A DNA stretch of 64,000 nucleotides from Bacteroidia bacterium. Lineage in GTDB: Bacteria > Bacteroidota > Bacteroidia > B-17B0 > Aurantibacillaceae. The position numbers were made by a program, and so were the translations under genes. Positions 19,642 to 27,638 of the stretch are shown here, piece by piece; the stretch's first letter is position 1, and each line of letters opens with the position of its first letter. Under the pieces are notes generated by a model that was not told where the DNA came from, searched no databases, and worked only from the letters and a program-made list of their open reading frames with translations. The stretch spans positions 1 through 64,000 of the forward strand of contig JAEUTN010000008.1 in NCBI GenBank assembly GCA_016787895.1. Reading direction: 5' to 3'.

Positions 19642-19932
19642 ATGAAAAAAATTACGCTTTTTGCTTTGCTCGCCCTCGGGCTTAGCTTCGCATCCTGCAA
19701 GAAAGACAGGACATGCACCTGTACATCCTCCGGAACAACAGTAATCACGGGTGGACCAAACGCAGGAACCTATCCCGGAACCTCCAGTGTACAAACAACT
19801 ACTCTAAAAGAGGTAAATGGAAAATCAGCAAGAGCAAACTGCCTTACTGTGGAGGGTAGCTATCCACTTGGATCCGATGGACAAGGTGGTAGCATTACCG
19901 TAAATTTTAAAGACGATTGTACTCTAGATTAA
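19642..19932 (+). CDS. Small Cys-rich lipoprotein, tandem copy 1
   Basis: A 96-residue lipoprotein precursor: signal peptide with lipobox LSFASC, then the shared sequence CKKDRTCTCTSS, a Gly/Thr-rich middle, an alanine-Asn-Cys (ARANC) and a final Cys three residues from the end (DDCTLD). It is the longest of three paralogues encoded head to tail. Predicted to be an envelope lipoprotein; four Cys besides the lipid-bearing one could form two disulfides. Function unknown. Confidence 0.8.
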   Translation: MKKITLFALLALGLSFASCKKDRTCTCTSSGTTVITGGPNAGTYPGTSSVQTTTLKEVNGKSARANCLTVEGSYPLGSDGQGGSITVNFKDDCTLD

Positions 19933-19952
19933 TCATTTAAACCAAACTAATT

Positions 19953-20183
19953 ATGAAAAAGATTTTTTTATACCTCGTTGTTGGTGTTGCGCTAACAGCT
20001 ACTTCTTGTAAGAAAGACCACGTTTGTTCTTGCACTGATACTTCAACGGAGCCAGGCTCTGCAGCAGTAACCTATGACATAACAATAAAAGAGGCTAAAA
20101 AAGCCGACGCTGCAAACAAATGTGTAAAAACCACCTACACTGATGGAGGATTTACCTACACCTCTGATTGTAAATTAAAATAA
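19953..20183 (+). CDS. Small Cys-rich lipoprotein, tandem copy 2
   Basis: A 76-residue paralogue with lipobox LTATSC, then KKDHVCSCTDTS, AANKC and a C-terminal SDCKLK. It starts 20 bases after copy 1. Same Cys pattern (lipid Cys, CxC, single Cys after an Ala/Asn/Lys stretch, C-terminal Cys). Function unknown. Confidence 0.8.
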   Translation: MKKIFLYLVVGVALTATSCKKDHVCSCTDTSTEPGSAAVTYDITIKEAKKADAANKCVKTTYTDGGFTYTSDCKLK

Positions 20184-20204
20184 TTAAATTTAAACTTATC
20201 CAAG

Positions 20205-20423
20205 ATGAAAAAATTAATCTATATCCCATGCGCATTACTTGTTTTAAGTTTTGCTTCATGTAAAAAGGACTACACTTGCACTTGTACAAGTACCGGATCT
20301 ACAACAGCCAGTGTTACAACAATCGTTGAGGTTGATAAGGCTGCAGCTCAGGCCAATTGTGTATCTACTTCTAAAACTGACAATACCGGCACTTATGTGA
20401 CCACTTGTGAATTATCGAAATAA
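20205..20423 (+). CDS. Small Cys-rich lipoprotein, tandem copy 3
   Basis: A 72-residue paralogue with lipobox LSFASC, then KKDYTCTCTSTG, AQANC and C-terminal TTCELSK. It starts 21 bases after copy 2 and is followed by a strong terminator, so the three genes form one transcription unit. Function unknown. Confidence 0.8.
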   Translation: MKKLIYIPCALLVLSFASCKKDYTCTCTSTGSTTASVTTIVEVDKAAAQANCVSTSKTDNTGTYVTTCELSK

Positions 20424-20444
20424 TTCTCTTACTTCCTTATTTAA

Positions 20445-20472
20445 AACCACTCTAAAAGAGTGGTTTTTTTTT
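20445..20472 (+). terminator. Rho-independent terminator after the lipoprotein cluster
   Basis: A 9-bp perfect stem (AACCACTCT / AGAGTGGTT) with an AAA loop is followed by an uninterrupted run of T. It separates the lipoprotein genes from pheS. Confidence 0.9.
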
Positions 20473-20510
20473 GCCCCTTATTTTAATGGGCAGATTGCCC
20501 TAATTTTCCC

Positions 20511-20518
20511 TATTTTTG
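20511..20518 (+). promoter_or_regulatory. -7 box (TATTTTTG) before pheS
   Basis: TATTTTTG fits TAnnTTTG and lies 10 bases before the chosen pheS ATG. The TTG inside this box is the first codon of a longer reading of pheS, which supports the downstream ATG as the real start. Confidence 0.5.
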
Positions 20519-20527
20519 ACAGCCAAT

Positions 20528-21547
20528 ATGTTAGAAAAAATTGCACGACTGTCAGAAGAGGTAAAAGCCAGCACCGTTAACTCTCTCGAAGAAATAGAGG
20601 CCCTCAGAATCAAATGGCTGGGCAAAAAGGGAGAGATTACTGAGTTGTTTGATGCCTTTAAAACAGTGCCCCCGGAACAAAAAAAAGAATTTGGTCAACA
20701 ATTGAATATTCTAAAAACCAGCGCTTTAGATAAAATAAACACCTGGAAGCAAGAATTTGAATCTCAAGTTACGGATACAAGTGTGCCGGATTTGAGTCTC
20801 CCCGGTTTCCCCTCCGTTCAAAACGGAAGTCGCCACCCCCTGAGCATTGTAAAGAACCAAATCATTGCTATTTTTTCCCGTATGGGTTTTACGGTGAGTG
20901 AAGGACGTGAAATTGAAGACGACTGGCATAACTTTACCGCGCTGAACACACCCGAAAATCATCCGGCCCGTGATATGCAGGATACCTTTTATGTGAACCT
21001 CAATCCCGAAATGGTACTTCGTACCCAAACTTCGAGCGTTCAGGTGCACATCATGCAATCGCACAAACCGCCCATTCGCACCATTTCTCCCGGCAGAGTA
21101 TACCGTAACGAAGCCATCAGCGCCAGGGCACACTGCCAGTTTCACCAGGTAGAAGGCCTGTACATTGATGAAAAAGTAAGTTTCGCTGACCTGAAACAAA
21201 CCCTCCTTTATTTTACCCGCGAAATGTTTGGCGCCGATACCAAAATCCGTTTACGCCCCAGTTATTTCCCGTTTACTGAACCCAGCGCCGAAATGGACAT
21301 CAGCTGTACCATTTGCAAAGGCAAAGGCTGCAACGTTTGTAAATACACCGGCTGGGTAGAAATTATGGGTTGTGGCATGGTAGACCCTCAGGTGCTGATC
21401 AATTGCGGCATCAGCGAAACCAAATACAAGGGCTTTGCTTTTGGCATGGGCATTGAACGCATTACCATGTTAAAATACCAGGTGAAAGACCTTCGTTTGT
21501 TTTTTGAGAACGATTTGCGCTTTCTTAAACAATTTACTTCTGCCTGA
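20528..21547 (+). CDS. pheS: Phenylalanyl-tRNA synthetase alpha subunit
   Basis: A 339-residue class II synthetase subunit that activates Phe and charges tRNA-Phe together with PheT, which is not in this window. It has an N-terminal coiled-coil tRNA-binding arm (about 1-85) and the catalytic core with ISPGRVYRNEAISARAHCQFHQVEGL (motif 2 region) and GFAFGMGIERITML (motif 3). A Cys cluster CTICKGKGCNVCKYTGW is typical of many bacterial PheS. The ATG at 20528 was chosen because the longer frame starts at a TTG inside a promoter-like box. Confidence 0.95.
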   Translation: MLEKIARLSEEVKASTVNSLEEIEALRIKWLGKKGEITELFDAFKTVPPEQKKEFGQQLNILKTSALDKINTWKQEFESQVTDTSVPDLSLPGFPSVQNGSRHPLSIVKNQIIAIFSRMGFTVSEGREIEDDWHNFTALNTPENHPARDMQDTFYVNLNPEMVLRTQTSSVQVHIMQSHKPPIRTISPGRVYRNEAISARAHCQFHQVEGLYIDEKVSFADLKQTLLYFTREMFGADTKIRLRPSYFPFTEPSAEMDISCTICKGKGCNVCKYTGWVEIMGCGMVDPQVLINCGISETKYKGFAFGMGIERITMLKYQVKDLRLFFENDLRFLKQFTSA

Positions 21548-21549
21548 AC

Positions 21550-21873
21550 ATGTCCGACACCACACGCCTTGATTTGCTGAAACGCATGCTTGAAAAAGAG
21601 CAGGACGATGTTTTTTTGAACTACGCCCTGGGTTTGGAATACGCCAAAAATCCTGAGAACACCATACTCGCAGAAGTACAATTTAAAAAAGTAACAGAAC
21701 TGGATCCGGCCTACATGGCGGCCTTTTACCAATTGGGGAAGTTGCTGGAAGCCCAAACCAAATTAAGCGAAGCCCTGCATTATTATAAACTGGGGCTGGA
21801 GATCGCTGAAAAACGCAAAGAGAAAAAAGCCATTGGGGAATTTATGGAAGCTATCTTCCTGATCGAAGATTAA
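21550..21873 (+). CDS. TPR-repeat protein
   Basis: A 107-residue, helix-rich protein with about two tetratricopeptide repeats (FLNYALGLEYAKNPENTILAEVQF... and YMAAFYQLGKLLEAQTKLSEALHYYKLGLEIA). No signal peptide. It starts two bases after the pheS stop and is probably co-transcribed; its end overlaps the convergent sensor/phosphatase gene by four bases. Likely a protein-protein interaction module with unknown partner. Confidence 0.8.
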   Translation: MSDTTRLDLLKRMLEKEQDDVFLNYALGLEYAKNPENTILAEVQFKKVTELDPAYMAAFYQLGKLLEAQTKLSEALHYYKLGLEIAEKRKEKKAIGEFMEAIFLIED

Positions 21874-24800
21874 TTGCCCATATAGCGGGTTCCTATCACA
21901 AGGATATCATCCACCTGCTCATGATTTCCTCTCCAATCTTCTATTGTTGAATTGAGAAGATCGAACTGCTCTTCAATTTTCAGGTGCTGTGAGTTCAGCA
22001 ATAGATGCTTGAGATTGGATGCTTTGAATTTTTTGCCGTTTGGTCCTCCAAACTGATCGCAATACCCATCAGAAAACACATATACGGTGTCTCCCTTTTC
22101 CAATGTCATTTCATGGTTTTTAAATTTACTGTTCTCGTTTTGTTTGGTGTTGCCAATCGGAAATTTATCGGCTTTAATTTCAATCAATTCTTTATTACGA
22201 ACCAACCACATGGGATTAAACGCTCCGGCATACTGCAAAAGGTGAGTTTTTCGGTTGTAACTGCACAAGGCCACGTCCATTCCGTCGCGAACGGTATTGT
22301 CCTCCAAATCGCTTTGCCTTAAGGTTTCGCTAAGGCTTTTATTCAATTCATCGAGAATGCGGGAAGGTTGCGTAATGCCGTGTTCCCCCACAATTCTTTC
22401 GAGCAGGTTGTGTCCTACAATCGACATAAAGGCTCCGGGAACCCCATGACCCGTGCAATCCACTGCCGCAAAAATAACATGCTCCCCCTTGTCTGCCATA
22501 AAATAAAAATCACCACTCACAATGTCCTTTGGTTTAAACAACACAAACGTATTGGGTAAATGGGTTCTTACGTATTCATCGGGAGGAAGTATAGCGTCCT
22601 GAATGCGTTTGGCGTAACGAATGCTGGCCGTTATGTCCTTGTTGATGGCGTCAAGTTCTTTGTTTTTTTCTACTACTTCTGCCGTGCGTTCATTCACTTT
22701 TTCTTCAAGCACCTTTTTTTCGAGTTTCAGGTTGCGTTCGCGGAGTTTGATGTAGGTGAAGAGGATACTTACGATGCTCACAAACACCAATAAATAGAAC
22801 CACCAGGTTTTCCAGTAAGGAGGCGTAATCACAACCTTGAGTGAGATGGGGTTTTGTGTACACACCCCATAGGCATTACAGGCCATCACTTTAAACACAT
22901 AATTGTTGGGCGGCAGGTTAGAATAAATGGCACTGTTTTCTTTGCTCAGCTCTTTCCAGTTTTCATCGCTGCCTTCCAACTGCACCTTGTACTGAACGCC
23001 GTCAGGATTGGATAAGGAGATTCCGACAAACTCAAACAAAAGAGAGTTTTCCTTGTAGGACAAGTTCAATTCGCTTTTTAGTGGTACTTCAATCTGATTT
23101 ACCCTTAAACCTGTAAACTTCACAATTGGTTCAAGTTGAACCGGAGCATCTTTTTCAGGATCGTAACAGTAAGCCCCATTTACCGTGCCAAACCACATGC
23201 GTGCCGCCTTGTCCCGATAAACCGCTCTTAATTTGGTTTCAACGCCGGTGAATCCATCGCCCGCCGTATAGGTGTAAAACCGTTTTTCCTTTGGTGTAAA
23301 CTTGCTGATGCCTTTGTTGGTACCCAACCACACATTGCCTTTTTTATCGATACTGATGAGAGAAATAAAATCCGAAACCAAACCGCTTTTGATTTTGTAA
23401 TTGGTAAAGGTTTTGCCATCGTACACAAAGGCACCCCCTCCTTCGGTTCCTATCCATATGTTTTTTGAAGGGTCTTCGGTGATAGAGGATATACTGTTGT
23501 AGGTTAAACCATTTTCACGGTTAAAGGTTTTAAAGGTTTTTCCGTTGTAAACCGTAATGCCTTTTTGTTTGGTGCCAATCCATACATCCCCGTTGTTGGC
23601 CTCAAAAATGCAGGATATGTCATTGTCCGTTAAACCATCAATGGTTCTGAAAGTTTTGATGTTTCCTGAATTCAAATCGTAGCGCACAACGCCTTCAAGC
23701 GTTCCTATCCATAAGTTATCGCGACGATCAATCATCAGCGAACTCACCAGGGTATACACAATGTCGTTGAGTGCAGGTACCTGAACAAAACGTTTCAGGC
23801 CATTGTCGAACTTCAGTACCTTTCCTCCCCAGGTGGCCACCCACATGTTTCCGGAACGGTCGCAAACCATTGAACGCACGTCGTTGGAGGTCAAACCATC
23901 TTGTGTGGTGTAATTGGTAAATGTTTTTTGTTTTTCGTTTTTAAGATCAATCACCGAAATTCCATCACTGGTGCCAAACCAGAATTTTCCGCTATGGTCC
24001 TCGCAGATGGTCCACACCTGATTGTTAACCATACCATTTTCCTTGGAGTAGGAAATAAACTTTTCTCCTGAATACACCTCAAAACCCTCTCCCGCAGTTC
24101 CCAGTAAAATATTGCCTTCCCTGTCTTCAACTATGCATTTTACCTTGTTCATGGATAATCCACTTCCGGTGCTCAAGAGGCTGGTTTTACCGGTAGACTT
24201 ATCGAATTTAAAAACACCGTGTTCTGAACCGGAGGCCCACACATTGCCTTTTTGATCTTCATGCACGGCGAACACGTAAACCGGACCGGCAATGGCCGAA
24301 GCATCCAGCACTTCTCTGGGCTCAATGAGGCTGGTGAACTTGCCGGTTTCCCCTGAGTATCTGCTGACGTTTCCACTGGAGGTACCAATCAAAAAATCCC
24401 CTTGTTTATCGCGGGTGAGAAACATGATCTGGCCCAGAGGCATTCCCTCCGGCCTGAAAAAATCAAAGGTTCTTTCACGGGTATTATAAATTTTGATGCC
24501 TACGTCGGTTAAAAACCACAGATTGCCTTTTTTATCTTCATTGGTGGATAATACATACTGGCTTAACCCATCTTTGCTGGAATACACAATGATGTGCATT
24601 CTTTCATCCAAACCTTTGGAAGGATCAACTATTTTGATGACTCCGGCCGAAAGGGTGGAGATCCAAAGGCTGCCTTTGCTGTCCTGAAAAAAACTGTAAA
24701 TTTTATTGTCCTTTGGTAATAATCGCGATCGGATTTCCTTAAATACCTTTCCGTCGTAAACGGTTAAAGCACCGTTTTTGTGCCCCATCCAGATGCGTTT

Positions 24801-25064
24801 GTTTTTGTCCTGAAAAATGGCGCTCACGTTGTTGTCTGCCAGGCCATCCGCAACGGTAAAGTTTACAAAATTCTTGCCGTCAAAGCGGGATAAGCCCCCC
24901 TCTGTGGCTATCCAGTAAAATCCGGTTTCGTCCTGAATAATGCCCGACACGTTGGATTGTGCCAGTCCATCCCGAACACCGTAGTGCGCAAAATGATAGG
25001 TTTGGGAATTAAAATTGAGAAAGCAGAAAAGAAAAAAGACTTGTATAATTCTATGTGTGTACAT
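21870..25064 (-). CDS. Reg_prop beta-propeller sensor with SpoIIE-type PP2C phosphatase output
   Basis: A 1064-residue membrane-bound signalling protein. After a signal peptide come about 14 Reg_prop repeats (GLAQSNVSGI, GLADNNVSAI, GLTSNDVRSM and so on, each with W-x-G/A-T) forming extracytoplasmic propellers. A Y_Y_Y domain, one membrane span (WWFYLLVFVSIVSILFTYIKL), a short coiled coil and a C-terminal SpoIIE phosphatase follow. The phosphatase metal ligands are visible in SGDFYF, DCTGHGVPGAFMS, DGMDVAL and FSDGYCDQFGG. It probably senses a periplasmic signal and dephosphorylates an anti-sigma-antagonist-like partner, none of which is encoded nearby. The start at 25064 (ATG) replaces a TTG four codons upstream. 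The gene follows the caspase gene by 24 bases. Confidence 0.9.
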   Translation of the reverse strand: MYTHRIIQVFFLFCFLNFNSQTYHFAHYGVRDGLAQSNVSGIIQDETGFYWIATEGGLSRFDGKNFVNFTVADGLADNNVSAIFQDKNKRIWMGHKNGALTVYDGKVFKEIRSRLLPKDNKIYSFFQDSKGSLWISTLSAGVIKIVDPSKGLDERMHIIVYSSKDGLSQYVLSTNEDKKGNLWFLTDVGIKIYNTRERTFDFFRPEGMPLGQIMFLTRDKQGDFLIGTSSGNVSRYSGETGKFTSLIEPREVLDASAIAGPVYVFAVHEDQKGNVWASGSEHGVFKFDKSTGKTSLLSTGSGLSMNKVKCIVEDREGNILLGTAGEGFEVYSGEKFISYSKENGMVNNQVWTICEDHSGKFWFGTSDGISVIDLKNEKQKTFTNYTTQDGLTSNDVRSMVCDRSGNMWVATWGGKVLKFDNGLKRFVQVPALNDIVYTLVSSLMIDRRDNLWIGTLEGVVRYDLNSGNIKTFRTIDGLTDNDISCIFEANNGDVWIGTKQKGITVYNGKTFKTFNRENGLTYNSISSITEDPSKNIWIGTEGGGAFVYDGKTFTNYKIKSGLVSDFISLISIDKKGNVWLGTNKGISKFTPKEKRFYTYTAGDGFTGVETKLRAVYRDKAARMWFGTVNGAYCYDPEKDAPVQLEPIVKFTGLRVNQIEVPLKSELNLSYKENSLLFEFVGISLSNPDGVQYKVQLEGSDENWKELSKENSAIYSNLPPNNYVFKVMACNAYGVCTQNPISLKVVITPPYWKTWWFYLLVFVSIVSILFTYIKLRERNLKLEKKVLEEKVNERTAEVVEKNKELDAINKDITASIRYAKRIQDAILPPDEYVRTHLPNTFVLFKPKDIVSGDFYFMADKGEHVIFAAVDCTGHGVPGAFMSIVGHNLLERIVGEHGITQPSRILDELNKSLSETLRQSDLEDNTVRDGMDVALCSYNRKTHLLQYAGAFNPMWLVRNKELIEIKADKFPIGNTKQNENSKFKNHEMTLEKGDTVYVFSDGYCDQFGGPNGKKFKASNLKHLLLNSQHLKIEEQFDLLNSTIEDWRGNHEQVDDILVIGTRYMGN

Positions 25065-25088
25065 CAAATCAAACAAGTCTTTTCAATA

Positions 25089-27440
25089 TTATTTTCTGAT
25101 GAAGAAAAAGGTACCGCCTTCGTCCACAAGGTCCTTGATCTTACCGAATTTAGGCGATTGGTTTCCTGCAGCTACTACCGCGCTGTTCACTTTTTTAACG
25201 ATCTTTTCAATGGGTAAGCACATTTCAACGTTGTTGTTTAATGCCCCTGAAAAAGTTTTGGTGAATTGCGAGTTGTCCGATGCCAGCTCATACCCTGCTG
25301 AGGTAAACACCTGAGAAGACTTGGCTTTGGTGAGCTCAAAATTATCACAGCGTTTTTCATCATCGCCACCGCGCATGGCCATTAAAAAGGTAGCGCCCGA
25401 CTCACAAGCGTCGGTAATCACCAGGGTGTGGATGAGTTTATCGGAGTAGGATTGCATGGCGGCCTTGAGGTTGTTGATACCAAAATAACTGAACTCATCG
25501 TCGGTTTTTCCGTCAGATGGCACCCAGTATCCGGTAGGACTCACGTATTTGCCATGGCCGGCGTACCAAATCATCAGAGAGTTGATGTTGTTGTTTTTTA
25601 CATAATCGCGCAATTCAATGCTGAAGAACTTCTCCATTTGCGCTTTGGTCATGTCTTTTTTGTGAATGATGTTGGTGATTTTATAGTTTGCCAGTGCGGT
25701 GCGCATGGCTGTCACATCCTTAGCAGGACCTTCAAGACTCGGGAAATTCAGGTATTTGCTGTTCTCGATAAACACCACCCAGGTGTTACCCATGGGGTTA
25801 TCGAGACCTGCAGTAGCGGCGGTGCGGTTCAGGGTATAAATCTGAGTGGTTTCGTTGCCGTTAATGTCCTTCACCGTAATGGCCACCTTGCTTTTTTCGG
25901 CGATTTTCAGTTGTGTAGAAAAATCAGGATTCAGGTTGGTGGGATTAAAGGAAGCGGTTACCCCATCAATGATGATGGATTCGATAAGACTGGCGTCCTT
26001 AATCTTGCCCTGAACGTACACCTCAGAGGTGTTGGTATTGTCGATAAAAATCTCGTTCTCAAAAGAAGTGATTGGTGTTTCAATGGCAATAATGGGTTTA
26101 TCGCACTCTGTTTTTTCAATTTTGAGTTGCAAGGTTTGGGTGTTGTTGTAAACGTCGGTGGCACTGATGGTAATTTCGTTGAGTTTGGTTACACCCGTTA
26201 ACTCTGCCACAAATGTAGGGTTCAGCGAATCAGTACTGAATTTTACGGTGCCTGAATTCACCGTCATGTTTTTGATCATGCTTTCGTCGCGTACCTGACC
26301 GGTGATGGTGATTTCCTCCTTGTTGGCCGCGATTTTTACAGTGTTTTTTACCGGCTTAAGCGACACCACTTCCACTTCAGGTTTTACTCCCTCTTTGCTC
26401 AACTCAAAAATTTTAACCTTGGCTTGTTTCAAAAACACTTCGATTTTTTCCTGTCCGCTGTTTTGCATGGCCACCTTGTTATAATCGGCCAGAGCTGCCT
26501 TGTAGTTGCCGATGAATTCATAGGCCGCGGCACGTTTCAGATAAGCTTCCTGATTTTTTTCGTCGATTTTGAGAACCTGAGTGTAATCGTTGATGGCATT
26601 GTGGTATTGCCCTAAGGTTTCGTAATACGATGCCCTGAGTTTAAACACTTCGGGGCTGGGGCGTGAAATGATCACCTTGGTAATTTCGTTGATGGCGTTT
26701 TGGTAATCTTTCTTGGCGGCGTGTCCAAGACTTTTTGCATAAAACACATCCAGGTTGTTGGGGTCCTTCAGCAAAGCGGCATTACAATTGGCCAGAGCCT
26801 CATCGGGTTTGTTGAGTTTTACTTCGGCCAGGGCCATGCCCACATATCCGGGAATAAATTTGGAATCCACCGATTTCGCGCTTTTGTAAAACTTCTCTGC
26901 TTCCGCATAATTTCTCAAACTATCATGAAACACCGCCTGATTGTAATAATTCATGGCTGTTTTTTTGTCGTCAATGGCCAACTGGTTCACCACTAAACCG
27001 TAGCTATAGTCTTTTAGCAAAAACAACACCTTCACCTCAGCCTCTATGGCTTCGGAATAGCCTTTGTCGCGCTCAATCGCTTTTCTGAGCATCTGATCGG
27101 CTTCAGCGTACTTCTGAAGATCTACCAGCAAAATGCCCGCTTTGTAATACAGTTCTTTTTCTTTGGGTGTAAAGGCAATGGCTTTTTTGTAATCTTCCAC
27201 TGCTTTATCCTTTTTATTCACTTTCTCATAACACTCCGCACGGGAGCTATATGCTTTAAAATAGTTGGGGTCCAACTCCAGGGCCTTGGTATAGGCGTCA
27301 ATGGCGCCTTCGTAATTGCTGCCCTTCACAAATTTTTCTGCCACTTCACATTGTTTTTTGGCAGATTGCGAAAATACCGGAACGGCAATTAAAAATGCCA
27401 GGACGGTAAATACTAATTTGAGAAAATTAAAACTTTTCAT
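25089..27440 (-). CDS. TPR and caspase-like (C14) peptidase protein
   Basis: A 783-residue secreted or periplasmic protein. A signal peptide (MKSFNFLKLVFTVLAFLIAVPVFS) is followed by 7-9 TPR repeats (to about residue 330), two Ig/cadherin-like repeats (about 355-545, each with a D-x-S-x-I-x-x-I pattern), then a caspase fold from about 548. The catalytic His is in YAGHGKY (about 627) and the Cys in ITDACESG (about 676), both intact. The ATG at 27440 gives a proper signal peptide; the longer frame adds 48 residues without family features. It precedes the SpoIIE sensor gene on the same strand. Substrate unknown. Confidence 0.88.
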   Translation of the reverse strand: MKSFNFLKLVFTVLAFLIAVPVFSQSAKKQCEVAEKFVKGSNYEGAIDAYTKALELDPNYFKAYSSRAECYEKVNKKDKAVEDYKKAIAFTPKEKELYYKAGILLVDLQKYAEADQMLRKAIERDKGYSEAIEAEVKVLFLLKDYSYGLVVNQLAIDDKKTAMNYYNQAVFHDSLRNYAEAEKFYKSAKSVDSKFIPGYVGMALAEVKLNKPDEALANCNAALLKDPNNLDVFYAKSLGHAAKKDYQNAINEITKVIISRPSPEVFKLRASYYETLGQYHNAINDYTQVLKIDEKNQEAYLKRAAAYEFIGNYKAALADYNKVAMQNSGQEKIEVFLKQAKVKIFELSKEGVKPEVEVVSLKPVKNTVKIAANKEEITITGQVRDESMIKNMTVNSGTVKFSTDSLNPTFVAELTGVTKLNEITISATDVYNNTQTLQLKIEKTECDKPIIAIETPITSFENEIFIDNTNTSEVYVQGKIKDASLIESIIIDGVTASFNPTNLNPDFSTQLKIAEKSKVAITVKDINGNETTQIYTLNRTAATAGLDNPMGNTWVVFIENSKYLNFPSLEGPAKDVTAMRTALANYKITNIIHKKDMTKAQMEKFFSIELRDYVKNNNINSLMIWYAGHGKYVSPTGYWVPSDGKTDDEFSYFGINNLKAAMQSYSDKLIHTLVITDACESGATFLMAMRGGDDEKRCDNFELTKAKSSQVFTSAGYELASDNSQFTKTFSGALNNNVEMCLPIEKIVKKVNSAVVAAGNQSPKFGKIKDLVDEGGTFFFIRK

Positions 27441-27459
27441 GGTGGTGATTTTTTCAGAA

Positions 27460-27467
27460 CGAATATA
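27460..27467 (-). promoter_or_regulatory. -7-like box (TATATTCG) before the caspase gene
   Basis: On the minus strand TATATTCG is one base off TAnnTTTG and lies about 20 bases before the chosen ATG. Weak support. Confidence 0.3.
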
Positions 27468-27638
27468 CGACAATTTGCTGTGAAATCTAATGAAAACACA
27501 ATTTTCACAAATTTTTAAGCCTTGATTCCAATTGGTGGTAAACAGCTCAAATTGAAGCAGATTTAGCATTATTCCGGCGCTCAATTGTTTTGAAAATCAA
27601 AAAATTCAGGCTAATTTTATTGGTTAAGTAAATTTATC

